A DNA stretch of 64,000 nt from Cryptosporangium arvum DSM 44712 (lineage in GTDB: Bacteria > Actinomycetota > Actinomycetes > Mycobacteriales > Cryptosporangiaceae). Of this stretch, positions 31,687 through 40,800 are shown piece by piece. The position numbers were made by a program, and so were the translations under genes. The stretch's first letter is position 1. The number at the start of each line of letters is the position of its first letter. The notes below the pieces were generated by a model that searched no databases, was not told where the DNA came from, and was given only the letters and a program-made list of their open reading frames with translations. The stretch covers positions 2,170,001-2,234,000 of the forward strand of contig NZ_KK073874.1 of assembly GCF_000585375.1 (NCBI RefSeq). The letters are read 5' to 3'.

Positions 31687-33924
31687 ATGACCGAACGACC
31701 TGGGCGGCTCACCCGGGCGGCCCTGCTCGGTGCCCTGCTGAGCGCGGGCTATCTCCCCCTGGCGTGGAACGCGCCGATCGGCCCGGCCTGGATCGGGTGG
31801 ATCGCGCCAGGCGCCACCGTGCTCGTCGGGTTGGTGGCGGTCGCGCGCCTGGTGATCGCGACTCCACTGGAGGACGCGTCCCGGCGGTTCTGGCGCGTGC
31901 TGTGGGTGGCCGTCGGCATCATCGGCGCCGGCGGGGTCGGTCAGGCCGTGGACGCGCTGTCCGGGCCGGGAGGGCCCACCCAGATCATGTCGCTGCGCAC
32001 CGCGGGTGCGTTCGTCGTCGGGCTGTTGTTCGTCCTGGCCGCGCTGCTCCTGCTGCCCGTCGGCCGGTTGTCGCGCACCCAGTGGCTGACGTTCGGCCTC
32101 GACGCCGCCACGGTCTTTGCCGGTGCAACGCTGTTCACCTGGTACTTCGCGCTGCGCACGATGGACGACTTCGAGTCGACGAACGGGTCGGCGCTGCCGC
32201 TCGTCGCGATCGTGGTGTGCGGCTTCCTCGGTGTGTTCGCGCTGCTGAAGGTCTCGTTCGCCGGGGTGCGTCAGGTCGATCCGGGGGCGCTGCAGTACCT
32301 GGCGATCGCCGCGCTCACCGGGGCGAGCACGGCCGGGCTGGCGCCGCTGCTCGCGTCCCGGCCGTACCTGAACACCTCGTTCCTGGCGTTCCCGGCCGCG
32401 TTCCTGTTCCTCACCGTCGCCGCGGAACGCCAGCGGCGGGTGGCGCTGGCGGCGTTGGACGCCCCCGTCGAGGCGCCGCGCCGGCGCACCGGGCGGGCGC
32501 TGCACCTGCTGCCGTACGTGGCGGTCGCGCTCACCGACGGGCTGCTGCTGGTGAGCTCGTCGAGCCGGCCGGTGATCGTCGGCACCGTCGTGCTCACCGC
32601 GCTGGTCGGGGCACGTCAGTGGCTCAGTTCCCGGGAGAACGGGCGGCTGCTCGGGCAGCTGCGCTCCTCGGAGAACCGGCTGAGCCACCAGGCCGGCCAC
32701 GACGGGCTGACCGGGCTGGCGAACCGGACGTTGTTCGTGTCCCGGCTTGAGGAGTCGCTCGGGCCCGACGTCGCCGTCGCGCTCCTCGACCTCGACGACT
32801 TCAAACAGGTGAACGACCGGCTGGGGCACGGCGCCGGCGACGCGCTGCTGGTCGCGGCGGCCGCCCGGGTGCAGGGCGCGGTCGGACCGTCGGACACCGT
32901 GGCCCGCCTCGGCGGCGACGAGTTCGCGGTGCTGCTGCGTGGCCCGGTCGGTGACCGGCTCGACCGGATCCTGGCCGCGCTGGCCGAGCCGCTGCTCGTC
33001 GCCGGTGACGAGCTGCGCATCCGGGCGAGCATCGGGTTGGCCGAGGGCTGGGCCGGCGCGACGTCGAGCGAGCTCGTCCGCCGGGCCGACGTGGCGATGT
33101 ACGCCGCCAAGGCCGGCCGCGACGGCAGCTGGGCGCGCTTCGTCCCGGCGCTCGACGCCCCGGCCGCCGACCAGGCGCGCCTCGCCGCCGGCCTGCGCGA
33201 CGGGCTGGGCCGGGGTGACTTCCGGGTGCTCTACCAGCCGATCGTCGAGTTGCCCTCGCGGCGGATCACCGGTGTCGAGGCGCTGGTGCGCTGGCACGAT
33301 CCGGAGCGCGGGGTCATCCCGCCCGACCAGTTCATCCCGGTGGCCGAGCGCAGCGGGCTGATCGTGCCGCTCGGGCAGTGGGTGCTGCGTGAGGCGTGCC
33401 GCGACGCGTCGGCCTGGCCGGGGGTGTACGTGTGCGTGAACGTGTCGCCGCGTCAGCTCGACGATCCGGACTTCGTGGCCGACGTCGCGGTGGCGCTGGC
33501 CGACTCGGGTCTGCCGGCGGACCGGCTGGTGCTGGAGGTGACCGAGACCGCGGTGTTCAACGGCGGCCCGGCGGTGGACGCGCTGAACCTGCTGCGCGAG
33601 ATGGGCGTCCGGATCGCGCTCGACGACTTCGGCACCGGTCAGTCGTCGCTCGGGTTGTTGCTGACCTGCCCGGTCGACGTGTTGAAGGTGGACAAGTCGT
33701 TCGTCGACGGGGTCACCGAACCCGGTGAGCGGGCGGTGATCGTGCAGTTCCTCTCGCAGGTCGCGTCGGGGCTGAACCTGGACACCGTCGCCGAGGGGGT
33801 CGAGACGCCGGAGCAGGCGGAGCGGCTGCACGAGCTGGGCTACCGCAAGGCGCAGGGGTACCTGTTCTCCAAGCCGGTGCCGGCCTCGACGCTGTTCCTA
33901 GATCGGGTTCTGTCCTACCGGTGA
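31687..33924 (+). CDS. Membrane GGDEF-EAL protein (cyclic-di-GMP synthesis/turnover)
   Basis: A 745-residue protein with about eight N-terminal membrane helices (residues ~10-300), a GGDEF diguanylate cyclase domain (HDGLTGLANRTLF; intact GGDEF at 409-413) and a C-terminal EAL phosphodiesterase domain (GVEALVRWHDPERG; EAL at 531-533; NVSPRQL; DDFGTG; LKVDKSFV; EGVET). Both catalytic signatures look complete. The inhibitory RxxD site before GGDEF reads GPSD, so product inhibition may be lost. ATG 31687 has GAGGGGG 9 nt upstream. herA follows 16 nt later. Cyclic-di-GMP commonly controls motility, which fits this neighbourhood. Confidence 0.93.
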   Translation: MTERPGRLTRAALLGALLSAGYLPLAWNAPIGPAWIGWIAPGATVLVGLVAVARLVIATPLEDASRRFWRVLWVAVGIIGAGGVGQAVDALSGPGGPTQIMSLRTAGAFVVGLLFVLAALLLLPVGRLSRTQWLTFGLDAATVFAGATLFTWYFALRTMDDFESTNGSALPLVAIVVCGFLGVFALLKVSFAGVRQVDPGALQYLAIAALTGASTAGLAPLLASRPYLNTSFLAFPAAFLFLTVAAERQRRVALAALDAPVEAPRRRTGRALHLLPYVAVALTDGLLLVSSSSRPVIVGTVVLTALVGARQWLSSRENGRLLGQLRSSENRLSHQAGHDGLTGLANRTLFVSRLEESLGPDVAVALLDLDDFKQVNDRLGHGAGDALLVAAAARVQGAVGPSDTVARLGGDEFAVLLRGPVGDRLDRILAALAEPLLVAGDELRIRASIGLAEGWAGATSSELVRRADVAMYAAKAGRDGSWARFVPALDAPAADQARLAAGLRDGLGRGDFRVLYQPIVELPSRRITGVEALVRWHDPERGVIPPDQFIPVAERSGLIVPLGQWVLREACRDASAWPGVYVCVNVSPRQLDDPDFVADVAVALADSGLPADRLVLEVTETAVFNGGPAVDALNLLREMGVRIALDDFGTGQSSLGLLLTCPVDVLKVDKSFVDGVTEPGERAVIVQFLSQVASGLNLDTVAEGVETPEQAERLHELGYRKAQGYLFSKPVPASTLFLDRVLSYR

Positions 33925-33940
33925 GGTAGCGTCCCGCGAC

Positions 33941-35725
33941 ATGACGGCTGCACCGGAGATCGCGGGAATCGACCGGGGGACGCTTCCCTGGGTAGGCCGG
34001 GTGCTGGGCACCGAGGACGCCACTCCGCTGCAGTTCCACGTGGCCCTGCGCGAGGACGCCTACCTCCAGCTCGACGACGTCGTGGTCACCGTGCGGGACG
34101 TGCCCGGGCTCGGTCCGGTGCTCACCGCCGGTGTCGTCACCCAGGTCACGGCCCGGCACGAGGGCGCGCAGTTCAGCTCGGACGTGTTCCTGATCGCCGA
34201 CGGCGTGCTCCCGGCCCAGGTGCAGGAGGTCGCCGAGATCGCCACCACCCGGGTGGAGCCCGAGGTGTACGTGCCGCCGCGCCCGGGGGAGCCGGTGCGG
34301 CGCGCCACCGGCGAGGAGCGCGCGATCGCGCTCTACTTCGACCGGATGGAGCGCAAGGTCCCGGTCGGCCTCGGCCGCGACGGCACGCCGATCTACGTCA
34401 ACCTCGATTTCCTCGACGGCACCCGCGGCGCCCACATCTCGATCTCCGGCGTGTCCGGGGTGGCGACGAAGACGAGCTTCGCGCTCTTCCTCCTCTACGG
34501 GCTGTTCCGGTCCGGTGCGCTGGGGCGGCGCGCGGTCAACACGAAGGCGCTGATCTTCAGCGTCAAAGGTGAAGACCTGCTGTTCCTCGACCACACGAAC
34601 ACGAAGCTCGACGAACGTCTTCGCCAGCAGTACGCGATCATGGGCCTGCCGGCCGAGCCGTTCGCGTCCACGGGGTTCTTCGCGCCGCCGCTGCCGGGCG
34701 ACCTGACCGGCCGGCCCGACGTCCGCGAGCGCGCCACCGGCGTCAACGCGTTCTGGTGGACGCTGCACGAGTTCTGCCGTGACGAGCTGCTGCCGTTCGT
34801 GTTCGCCGACGCCGAGGACGAGCGCAACCAGTACACGATGGTCGTCCACCAGGTCGCGGCCCGCCTGCGCATGGACGCGGTGCCGGCCGGCACCGACGGG
34901 GCGATCGCGGTCGACGGGCGTCAGGTGCGCACGTACGACCAGCTCGTCGACCTGATCTCCGACAAGCTCAGCGACGACAACACCCGGTCGGCGTGGGCCG
35001 GGCAGGTCACCGGTATCGGCACCGTGAACGCGTTCCTGCGCCGGCTGCGCTCGTCGCTGCGTGCGCTGCGCCCGCTGATCCGGGGCGACCTGCCGGAGCG
35101 CCCCACCCGCCGGGTGTCCACCGAGAACCAGCAGCTCACCGTCGTCGATCTGCACAACCTGCCGGAGCGGGCCCAGCGGTTCGTCGTGGGTGTCGTGCTG
35201 GCCGCCGAGACGCGGCGCAAAGAGGAGGCCGGCGCCGGCGGCCTGTTGTTCACCATGCTCGACGAGTTGAACAAGTACGCGCCGCGTGAAGGGTCGAGCC
35301 CGATCAAGGAGGTGCTGCTCGACATCGCCGAGCGGGGCCGTTCGCTGGGCATCATCCTGATCGGCGCGCAGCAGACCGCCAGCGAGGTCGAGCGGCGCAT
35401 CATCTCCAACAGCTCGATCAAGGTGGTGGGCCGGCTCGATCCGGCCGAGGCGGGGCGGCCCGAGTACGGCTTCCTGCCGCCCGGCCAGCGCCAACGCGTG
35501 ACGCTGGCCAAGCCCGGCACGATGTTCGTCGCGCAGCCGGAGATCCCGGTGCCGCTCGCGGTCGAGTTCCCGTTCCCGGCCTGGGCCACCCGGTCGAGCG
35601 AGGCCGGCGAGCTGGGCGTGGCCGCGCCGCCGCCCGGAGTGAACCCGGTGACCGGCGAGATCATCGGCGGGCGCGACCCGTTCAAGCGCCTGCCGTCCGC
35701 CCCCGCCGACGACGCCCCGTTCTGA
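33941..35725 (+). CDS. herA: HerA-like ATPase with N-terminal HAS-barrel and atypical P-loop
   Basis: A 594-residue member of the HerA/FtsK superfamily, hexameric DNA pumps that work with NurA in end resection. Residues about 10-115 look like a HAS-barrel (PWVGRVLGTEDATPLQFHVA). The ATPase core has a P-loop reading ISGVSGVATKTS (Lys177), which has one extra residue and Thr in place of the usual Gly before Lys. Walker B is LLFTMLDELN, and a HerA-type sensor region follows (GIILIGAQQTASEVERRIIS, IKVVGRLD). It lies 16 nt after the GGDEF-EAL gene and 950 nt before sbcD-sbcC-nurA. Confidence 0.82.
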   Translation: MTAAPEIAGIDRGTLPWVGRVLGTEDATPLQFHVALREDAYLQLDDVVVTVRDVPGLGPVLTAGVVTQVTARHEGAQFSSDVFLIADGVLPAQVQEVAEIATTRVEPEVYVPPRPGEPVRRATGEERAIALYFDRMERKVPVGLGRDGTPIYVNLDFLDGTRGAHISISGVSGVATKTSFALFLLYGLFRSGALGRRAVNTKALIFSVKGEDLLFLDHTNTKLDERLRQQYAIMGLPAEPFASTGFFAPPLPGDLTGRPDVRERATGVNAFWWTLHEFCRDELLPFVFADAEDERNQYTMVVHQVAARLRMDAVPAGTDGAIAVDGRQVRTYDQLVDLISDKLSDDNTRSAWAGQVTGIGTVNAFLRRLRSSLRALRPLIRGDLPERPTRRVSTENQQLTVVDLHNLPERAQRFVVGVVLAAETRRKEEAGAGGLLFTMLDELNKYAPREGSSPIKEVLLDIAERGRSLGIILIGAQQTASEVERRIISNSSIKVVGRLDPAEAGRPEYGFLPPGQRQRVTLAKPGTMFVAQPEIPVPLAVEFPFPAWATRSSEAGELGVAAPPPGVNPVTGEIIGGRDPFKRLPSAPADDAPF

Positions 35726-35734
35726 GCGGTACGC

Positions 35735-36067
35735 CTACGACGCGTCGGAGGGGGACGGTTCGGGGCGGAGCGAGGAGCGGGACCGCGCCACGATGTCCTC
35801 GAGGGCGGCGACGTGCCCCTCGAACGCCGCCCGCCCGGCCGGTGTGAGCCGCACGGTGGTGCGCGGCCGCTTACCGGCTAAGGCCTTGTGGATTTCCACG
35901 TACCCGGCCTCGTTCAACGTCGTGAGCTGCTTGGACAGCGCCGAGTCGGACAGGTTCAGCGAGTCGCGGAGAAACTTGAACACGACCCAGTCGGCCGCGG
36001 CCAGCTGAGCGACGATGCCGAGCCGCGTCGGGGCGTGGATGAGCTCGTCGAACCGGGGGTCGGTCAT
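35735..36067 (-). CDS. Winged-helix transcriptional regulator (HTH_34/MarR-like)
   Basis: A 110-residue single-domain regulator starting MTDPRFDELIHAPTRLGIVA, with a recognition helix in LSDSALSKQLTTLNEAGYVE and wing KRPRTTVRLTPAGRAAF. This type (often called winged-helix DNA-binding domain protein) is usually encoded with a small membrane protein. The ATG overlaps the stop of that gene (ATGA, 36064-36067). The palindrome at 36544-36566 upstream of the pair is its likely operator. It is convergent with herA (9-nt gap). Confidence 0.9.
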   Translation of the reverse strand: MTDPRFDELIHAPTRLGIVAQLAAADWVVFKFLRDSLNLSDSALSKQLTTLNEAGYVEIHKALAGKRPRTTVRLTPAGRAAFEGHVAALEDIVARSRSSLRPEPSPSDAS

Positions 36068-36525
36068 CGGGCCGCGCGGCGGAGCATGACCCCACGCAGC
36101 CGTCGGTTGAGGATCGGTCCGGTCACGGCCATCACCGCCTCGGCCGTGCCGATGCCGATCGTCGCCGCGAATCGGACGTCGGCCGACGTGAGTGCGATGG
36201 CGACCGCCGCGCCGATCGCCGCCACGCTGAGCACGAACAGGAAGACGCTCACCACGTCGGCGCCGGTGAGCAGACCACGCCGCTGCCGGACCCCGGAGTG
36301 GAACACCGCCCACAGGACCGACCCCGTCATCCCGACCGCGAACACGACACCCCCGATCGCCTGGAGCACCGGGACGTGGCTCTCGATCGCGGCGGCGTAG
36401 AGAGTCGACACGGCCGCGATGGCGGCCCAGTACCCGTCCGGCACCACCGACGCCGCGATCACCGCCCGCTGCCGGGCCCGCACCTGTGCCAACGCCTCGA
36501 ACGCCTGGTTCCGATCGATCGGCAT
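36064..36525 (-). CDS. Four-helix membrane protein paired with the wHTH regulator
   Basis: A 153-residue protein with four predicted membrane helices (about 29-48, 52-72, 88-108, 117-138) and a short charged N-terminus (RNQAFEALAQVRARQRAVI). No enzymatic motif; family unknown to me beyond its regular pairing with small winged-helix regulators. The ATG has a GAGGAGAG site about 5 nt upstream. The pair's promoter region contains two palindromic TTTCCT/AGGAAA elements, which suggests autoregulation. Confidence 0.85.
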   Translation of the reverse strand: MPIDRNQAFEALAQVRARQRAVIAASVVPDGYWAAIAAVSTLYAAAIESHVPVLQAIGGVVFAVGMTGSVLWAVFHSGVRQRRGLLTGADVVSVFLFVLSVAAIGAAVAIALTSADVRFAATIGIGTAEAVMAVTGPILNRRLRGVMLRRAAR

Positions 36526-36543
36526 GACGCTCTCCTCGTCTGA

Positions 36544-36597
36544 CTACTTTCCTACTAGGAAAGTAGACCTGGCTTTCCTGGTAGGCAAGTACTTTCC
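36544..36597. promoter_or_regulatory. Palindromic operator pair upstream of the regulator/membrane genes
   Basis: Site 1 (36544-36566) is a perfect palindrome with arms CTACTTTCCTA and TAGGAAAGTAG around a single C. Site 2 (36573-36589) is CTTTCCT-GGT-AGGCAAG with one mismatch, and a further half-site ACTTTCC lies at 36591-36597. Its position, 18-72 nt before the divergent regulator pair and about 80 nt before sbcD, suits autoregulation and possibly control of sbcD. Confidence 0.75.
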
Positions 36598-36677
36598 GAG
36601 GCGCGCTGGGCGCGTTCTGTCACAGGAGTCGGCTAGCGTCGCCAGAGACGTCGTCCTTCGACCGCGAGAGAAGAGTC

Positions 36678-37835
36678 GTGAAGTTCCTGCACACGTCCGA
36701 CTGGCATGTGGGCAAGGTCCTCAAGGGCCGCAACCGCCTCGACGAGCAGCGCGCCGTCCTGCGCGAGATCGTGGGGCTCGCCCGCACCCACGAGGTCGAC
36801 GCGGTACTGGTCGCCGGTGACCTCTACGACTCCGCGGCCCCGAGCGCCGAGGCCCAGGAACTCGTCGTCCGCGCGCTGATGGCGTTGCGCGACACCGGCG
36901 CCGAAGTGATCGCGATCGCCGGCAACCACGACCACCCCCGCACGTTCGACGCCTACCGGCCGCTGATGAACATCGCCGGCATCACGATGGTCGGGTCGGT
37001 GCGCACCGCCGAGTCCGGCGGCGTCGTGAGCTTCACCGCGCCGCACACCGGCGAACCGGTGAAGCTCGCGGTCCTGCCGTTCCTCTCGCAGCGGCACGCG
37101 GTCAAAGCGGCCGAGCTCGTCGCCAAGACCCCGGCCGAGAACAGCGCGGGGTACGACCAGCTGATCCGCGATCTGCTCAACACCCTCACCGCGGGCTTCG
37201 GCGACGACGCGGTCAACCTCGTCACCGCGCACCTCACGGTCACCGGCGGCGCACTCGGCGGCGGCGAGCGCGCGGCGCAGTCGATCTTCGAGTACCACGT
37301 CCCGGCCGGCGCGTTCCCGGCCGACGCGCACTACGTCGCGCTCGGGCACCTGCACCGTCGGCAGACGCTCCCGGCGGCGTGCCCGGTGGTCTACTCCGGA
37401 GCACCGATCGCCGTCGACTTCGGCGAGCAGGACAACACGCCGACGGTGTGCCTGGTCGAGGCCACCCCGTCCACCCCGGCGCGCACCACGGATCTCCCGC
37501 TCACCAGCGCGAAACGGCTCCGCACGCTGCACGGCACGATCGCCGAGCTGGGCGAGCGGGCCGCCGAGCACGCCGAGGACTACCTGCGCGTCGTCGTCCG
37601 CGAACCGGCCCGGGCCGGCCTGCGCGAGGAGGTGCAGGCGATTCTTCCGGGCGCGCTCGAAGTACGCATCGACCCGGAGTTCGCGGCCCCGCTGCAGACC
37701 ACCCGGCCCGACCGGCGCGACGATCAGAGCGGCCCGGCCGAGCTGTTCGCCGAGTTCCTCACCGAACGCAAGATCGTCGACGAGCGGGTGCAGAGCCTCT
37801 TCACCCGCCTGCACGACGAAGTCACCACGGGCTAG
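36678..37835 (+). CDS. sbcD: DNA repair exonuclease SbcD (Mre11)
   Basis: SbcD is the nuclease subunit of the SbcCD complex, which trims hairpins and blocked or double-strand DNA ends. The 385-residue protein has the calcineurin-like phosphoesterase motifs in order: HTSDWHVGK (residues 5-13), AGDLYDSAAP, AGNHDHPRTF and GHLHRRQ, followed by a capping domain. The start is GTG 36678 with a weak purine-rich site (GAGAGAAGAG). It is followed 9 nt later by sbcC. The 5' side faces the regulator pair's operators. Confidence 0.96.
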   Translation: MKFLHTSDWHVGKVLKGRNRLDEQRAVLREIVGLARTHEVDAVLVAGDLYDSAAPSAEAQELVVRALMALRDTGAEVIAIAGNHDHPRTFDAYRPLMNIAGITMVGSVRTAESGGVVSFTAPHTGEPVKLAVLPFLSQRHAVKAAELVAKTPAENSAGYDQLIRDLLNTLTAGFGDDAVNLVTAHLTVTGGALGGGERAAQSIFEYHVPAGAFPADAHYVALGHLHRRQTLPAACPVVYSGAPIAVDFGEQDNTPTVCLVEATPSTPARTTDLPLTSAKRLRTLHGTIAELGERAAEHAEDYLRVVVREPARAGLREEVQAILPGALEVRIDPEFAAPLQTTRPDRRDDQSGPAELFAEFLTERKIVDERVQSLFTRLHDEVTTG

Positions 37836-37844
37836 GAGGTACCG

Positions 37845-40800
37845 ATGCGCCCCGTGCTCCTCGCCATGGACGGGTTCGGTTCGTTCCGGGAACCCACCAC
37901 CGTCGACTTCGCCGAAGCCGACTACTTCGCGCTGGTGGGCCCCACCGGCGCCGGCAAGTCGACGGTGATCGACGCGATCACGTTCGCGCTCTTCGGCAGC
38001 GTCCCCCGCTGGGACGACAAGCGGAAGGTATCGCTGGCGCTGGCCCCCACGGCCGCCCGCGGCACGGTCCGGCTGGTGTTCGACGTCGGGCCCGAGCGGT
38101 ACGTGATCGTGCGTGAGCTGCGCCGGGCGGCGTCCGGCGCGGTCACGGTCAAGAACGTCCGGCTGGAGCACCTGGCCGATCCGGCGGCGCTCGGCGACCT
38201 CGAGGACGACACCGAGCTGGTCGCGGCGGACAAGGAAGCCACGCCGGCGGTGGAGACCCTGCTCGGGTTGACGTTCGAGCACTTCTGCACCTGCGTCGTG
38301 CTGCCCCAGGGCGATTTCGCGGAGTTCCTGCACGCCCGCGCCGGCGACCGGCAGAAGATCCTGGTCAAGCTGCTCGGCCTGGAGGTCTACGACCAGATCG
38401 CCAAGGCCGCGAACACCGAGGCGGCCCGGGAGAAGCAGAACGCCGATCTGCTGGGTGACCAGCTCCTGCGTTACGGCGACGCCACCGAGGATGCGCAGCG
38501 CGCGGCGCAGGCCCGGGTCACCGCGCTGGCCGGGGCCGAGAGCCGGGTCGCCGCCGCGCTGCCGGTGCTGGCGTCCGCGTCCGCCGAGGCCCGCACCGCC
38601 CGCGAGGCCGTGGCCCGGCTCACCGCCGAGCGGGACCGGCTCACCGCGGTCGAGGTGCCCGAGAGCCTGGGCGAGCTCGACGCGCGGCTCCGCTCCGCCC
38701 GCGCCGAGGCCACCCGGGCCCAGGAGGCCCTCGCCGAAGCCGAGAGCGCCGACTCCGCCGCCCGCGCCGCGGTGGCCGCCGCACCCGCCCGCGGCCCGTT
38801 GGAGCAGGCCCGGCGCGCCCACGCCGAACTGGCGTCGGTGCGGGCGGGCCGCGCCGCGCTGGTGGACCGGCAGGCCACCGCGGCCACCGCGCTGAGCGCC
38901 GCGGAAGCGCGGGTCGCCGCCGCCGACCAGGCCGTCGAGCAGGCCCGCACCGCGCAGCTCGAAGCCACCGCCGGGGCCGAGGCCGCCCGCGAGGCCGTGG
39001 CCCGGCTCACCGCCGAACGCGACCGGCTCGCCGCCGTGCGGGTGCCGGCCGGCCTGAACGAGCTCGACGCCCGGCTCCGCGCCGCGCGTGAGGTGGCGTC
39101 GCGGGCGGCGGCCGCGCTCACCGAGGCGGAGGCCGCCGACTCCGCGGCCCGCGCGGCGGTCAGCGTCGCCCCGCCCCGCGGCCCGGTGGAGGAGGCCCGG
39201 CGGGCCCGCCACGAGCTGGATGCCGCGGTCGACGGCCGGCCGGCGCTGGTCGAGCGCCGCTCCCGGGCGGCGGCCGGGCTGGACGCCGCCGAACGCACGG
39301 TCGCCGAGGCCAGGGAGGCGGTCGAGCAGGCCCGGGCGGCCCGGGAGTCCGACGCCCGCGCCCGCACCGCCGCCGTCCTGCGTCCGCACCTGGTGGCGGG
39401 GGAGCCGTGCCCGGTCTGCGAACAGACCGTGGCCACCCTCCCGCCGCCGCTCGACGACCAGGCCGGCACCGCCGACGCCGACCGCCGCATCGCCGCGGCC
39501 CAGCGCGCCGCCGACACCGCCGCCGCGGACCGCTCGACCGCCGCGGCGGTCCTCCGCGACGCCGAAGCCGCTCTGGCCGCCGCCGACGAGACGATCGCCC
39601 GCAGGCAGGCCGCGCTCGGCGCGGAGAGCCTGCGGGTCACCGTCCACGGCGACGGGGCCGGCTCGGTGGAGATTCTCGGGCTCGCCGACCTCGAGCGCTG
39701 GCTCACCGCGCGCGACGCGCTCGACACCGCCGCCCGCGCGGCCGACCGCGAACTCGTGGCCGCACGCAGCGCCCGCGCCGACGCCGACCGCGACGCGGCC
39801 AAGGTCGACGCGGAGTCCAGCGGCGTGCGCACCGCGCTGCGCGAGACCCGCGACGCCGTGGCCGCGCTCGGAGCACCCGCCGGGCTCGTCGAGGACGTCG
39901 CGGCCGGCTGGGACGCGCTGGCGACCTGGGCGTCGTCGGCCGCCGCCGAGCGCACCACCGCGCTCACCGCCGCCGGCCGGGCCGAAACCACCGCCGCGAA
40001 GGCACTCACCGCCGCGGAGAAGACCCTCGCGCAGACCCAACAGCAGCTGGCCGACGCCCGGCGCGCGCACACCGAGGCCACGCGGGCCGAGCAGCGCGCC
40101 GCGGCCGAACTCACCGCCGCCGACCGCACCGCCGAAACCCTCACCGCGCAGCTCGGCGACGCACCCGGCGCGGAGGAGCTGGCCCGGTCCCTGGCCGAGC
40201 TCGACGCCCTCGACACCGAGGTGCGCGCCGCCGACGAACGCCTGCGCACCGCCCGCACCGCGCTCGGCGCCGCCCAGCGCACCGCGAAGGAGGCGTACGA
40301 GCAGGTGGCGGCCACCGTCCGCGGGCTCACCGCGGTGCGCGAGCCGCTGGTGGCGCTGGGCGCCCCGGCGATCCCGTCCGACGACCCGGTCGGGGGGTGG
40401 CGGGCGTTCGCCGACTGGGCGTCGGCCGCCGCGGCCGAGCGGGTGGATCAGCTGGCGGAGGCCGAACAGACGGTGCACACGGCCGACCGCGCGCTGGCCG
40501 ACCACGAACAGGCGCTGCGTGACCTGCTCGCCGACCTCGGCATCCCGCTCCCGGCCGACGGCGCCGCGCTCCCGTCGGCCCGGCCGGTCGCCGAGATCGC
40601 GCCGACGGCGGTCGCGCGGGCGCTCGCGGAGGCCCGCGCCGCCGAGGCGCGGATCACCGAGCGGCGCACGGAATGCGCCGACCTGGTCCAACGCCGCGAT
40701 GCCGCGGAGACCGCCCAGCAGGTGGCCCGGCAGCTCGGCCAGCTGCTCCGGTCGGACGCCTTCCCGCGCTGGCTGGTGGCCTCCGCGCTCGACCTGCTCG

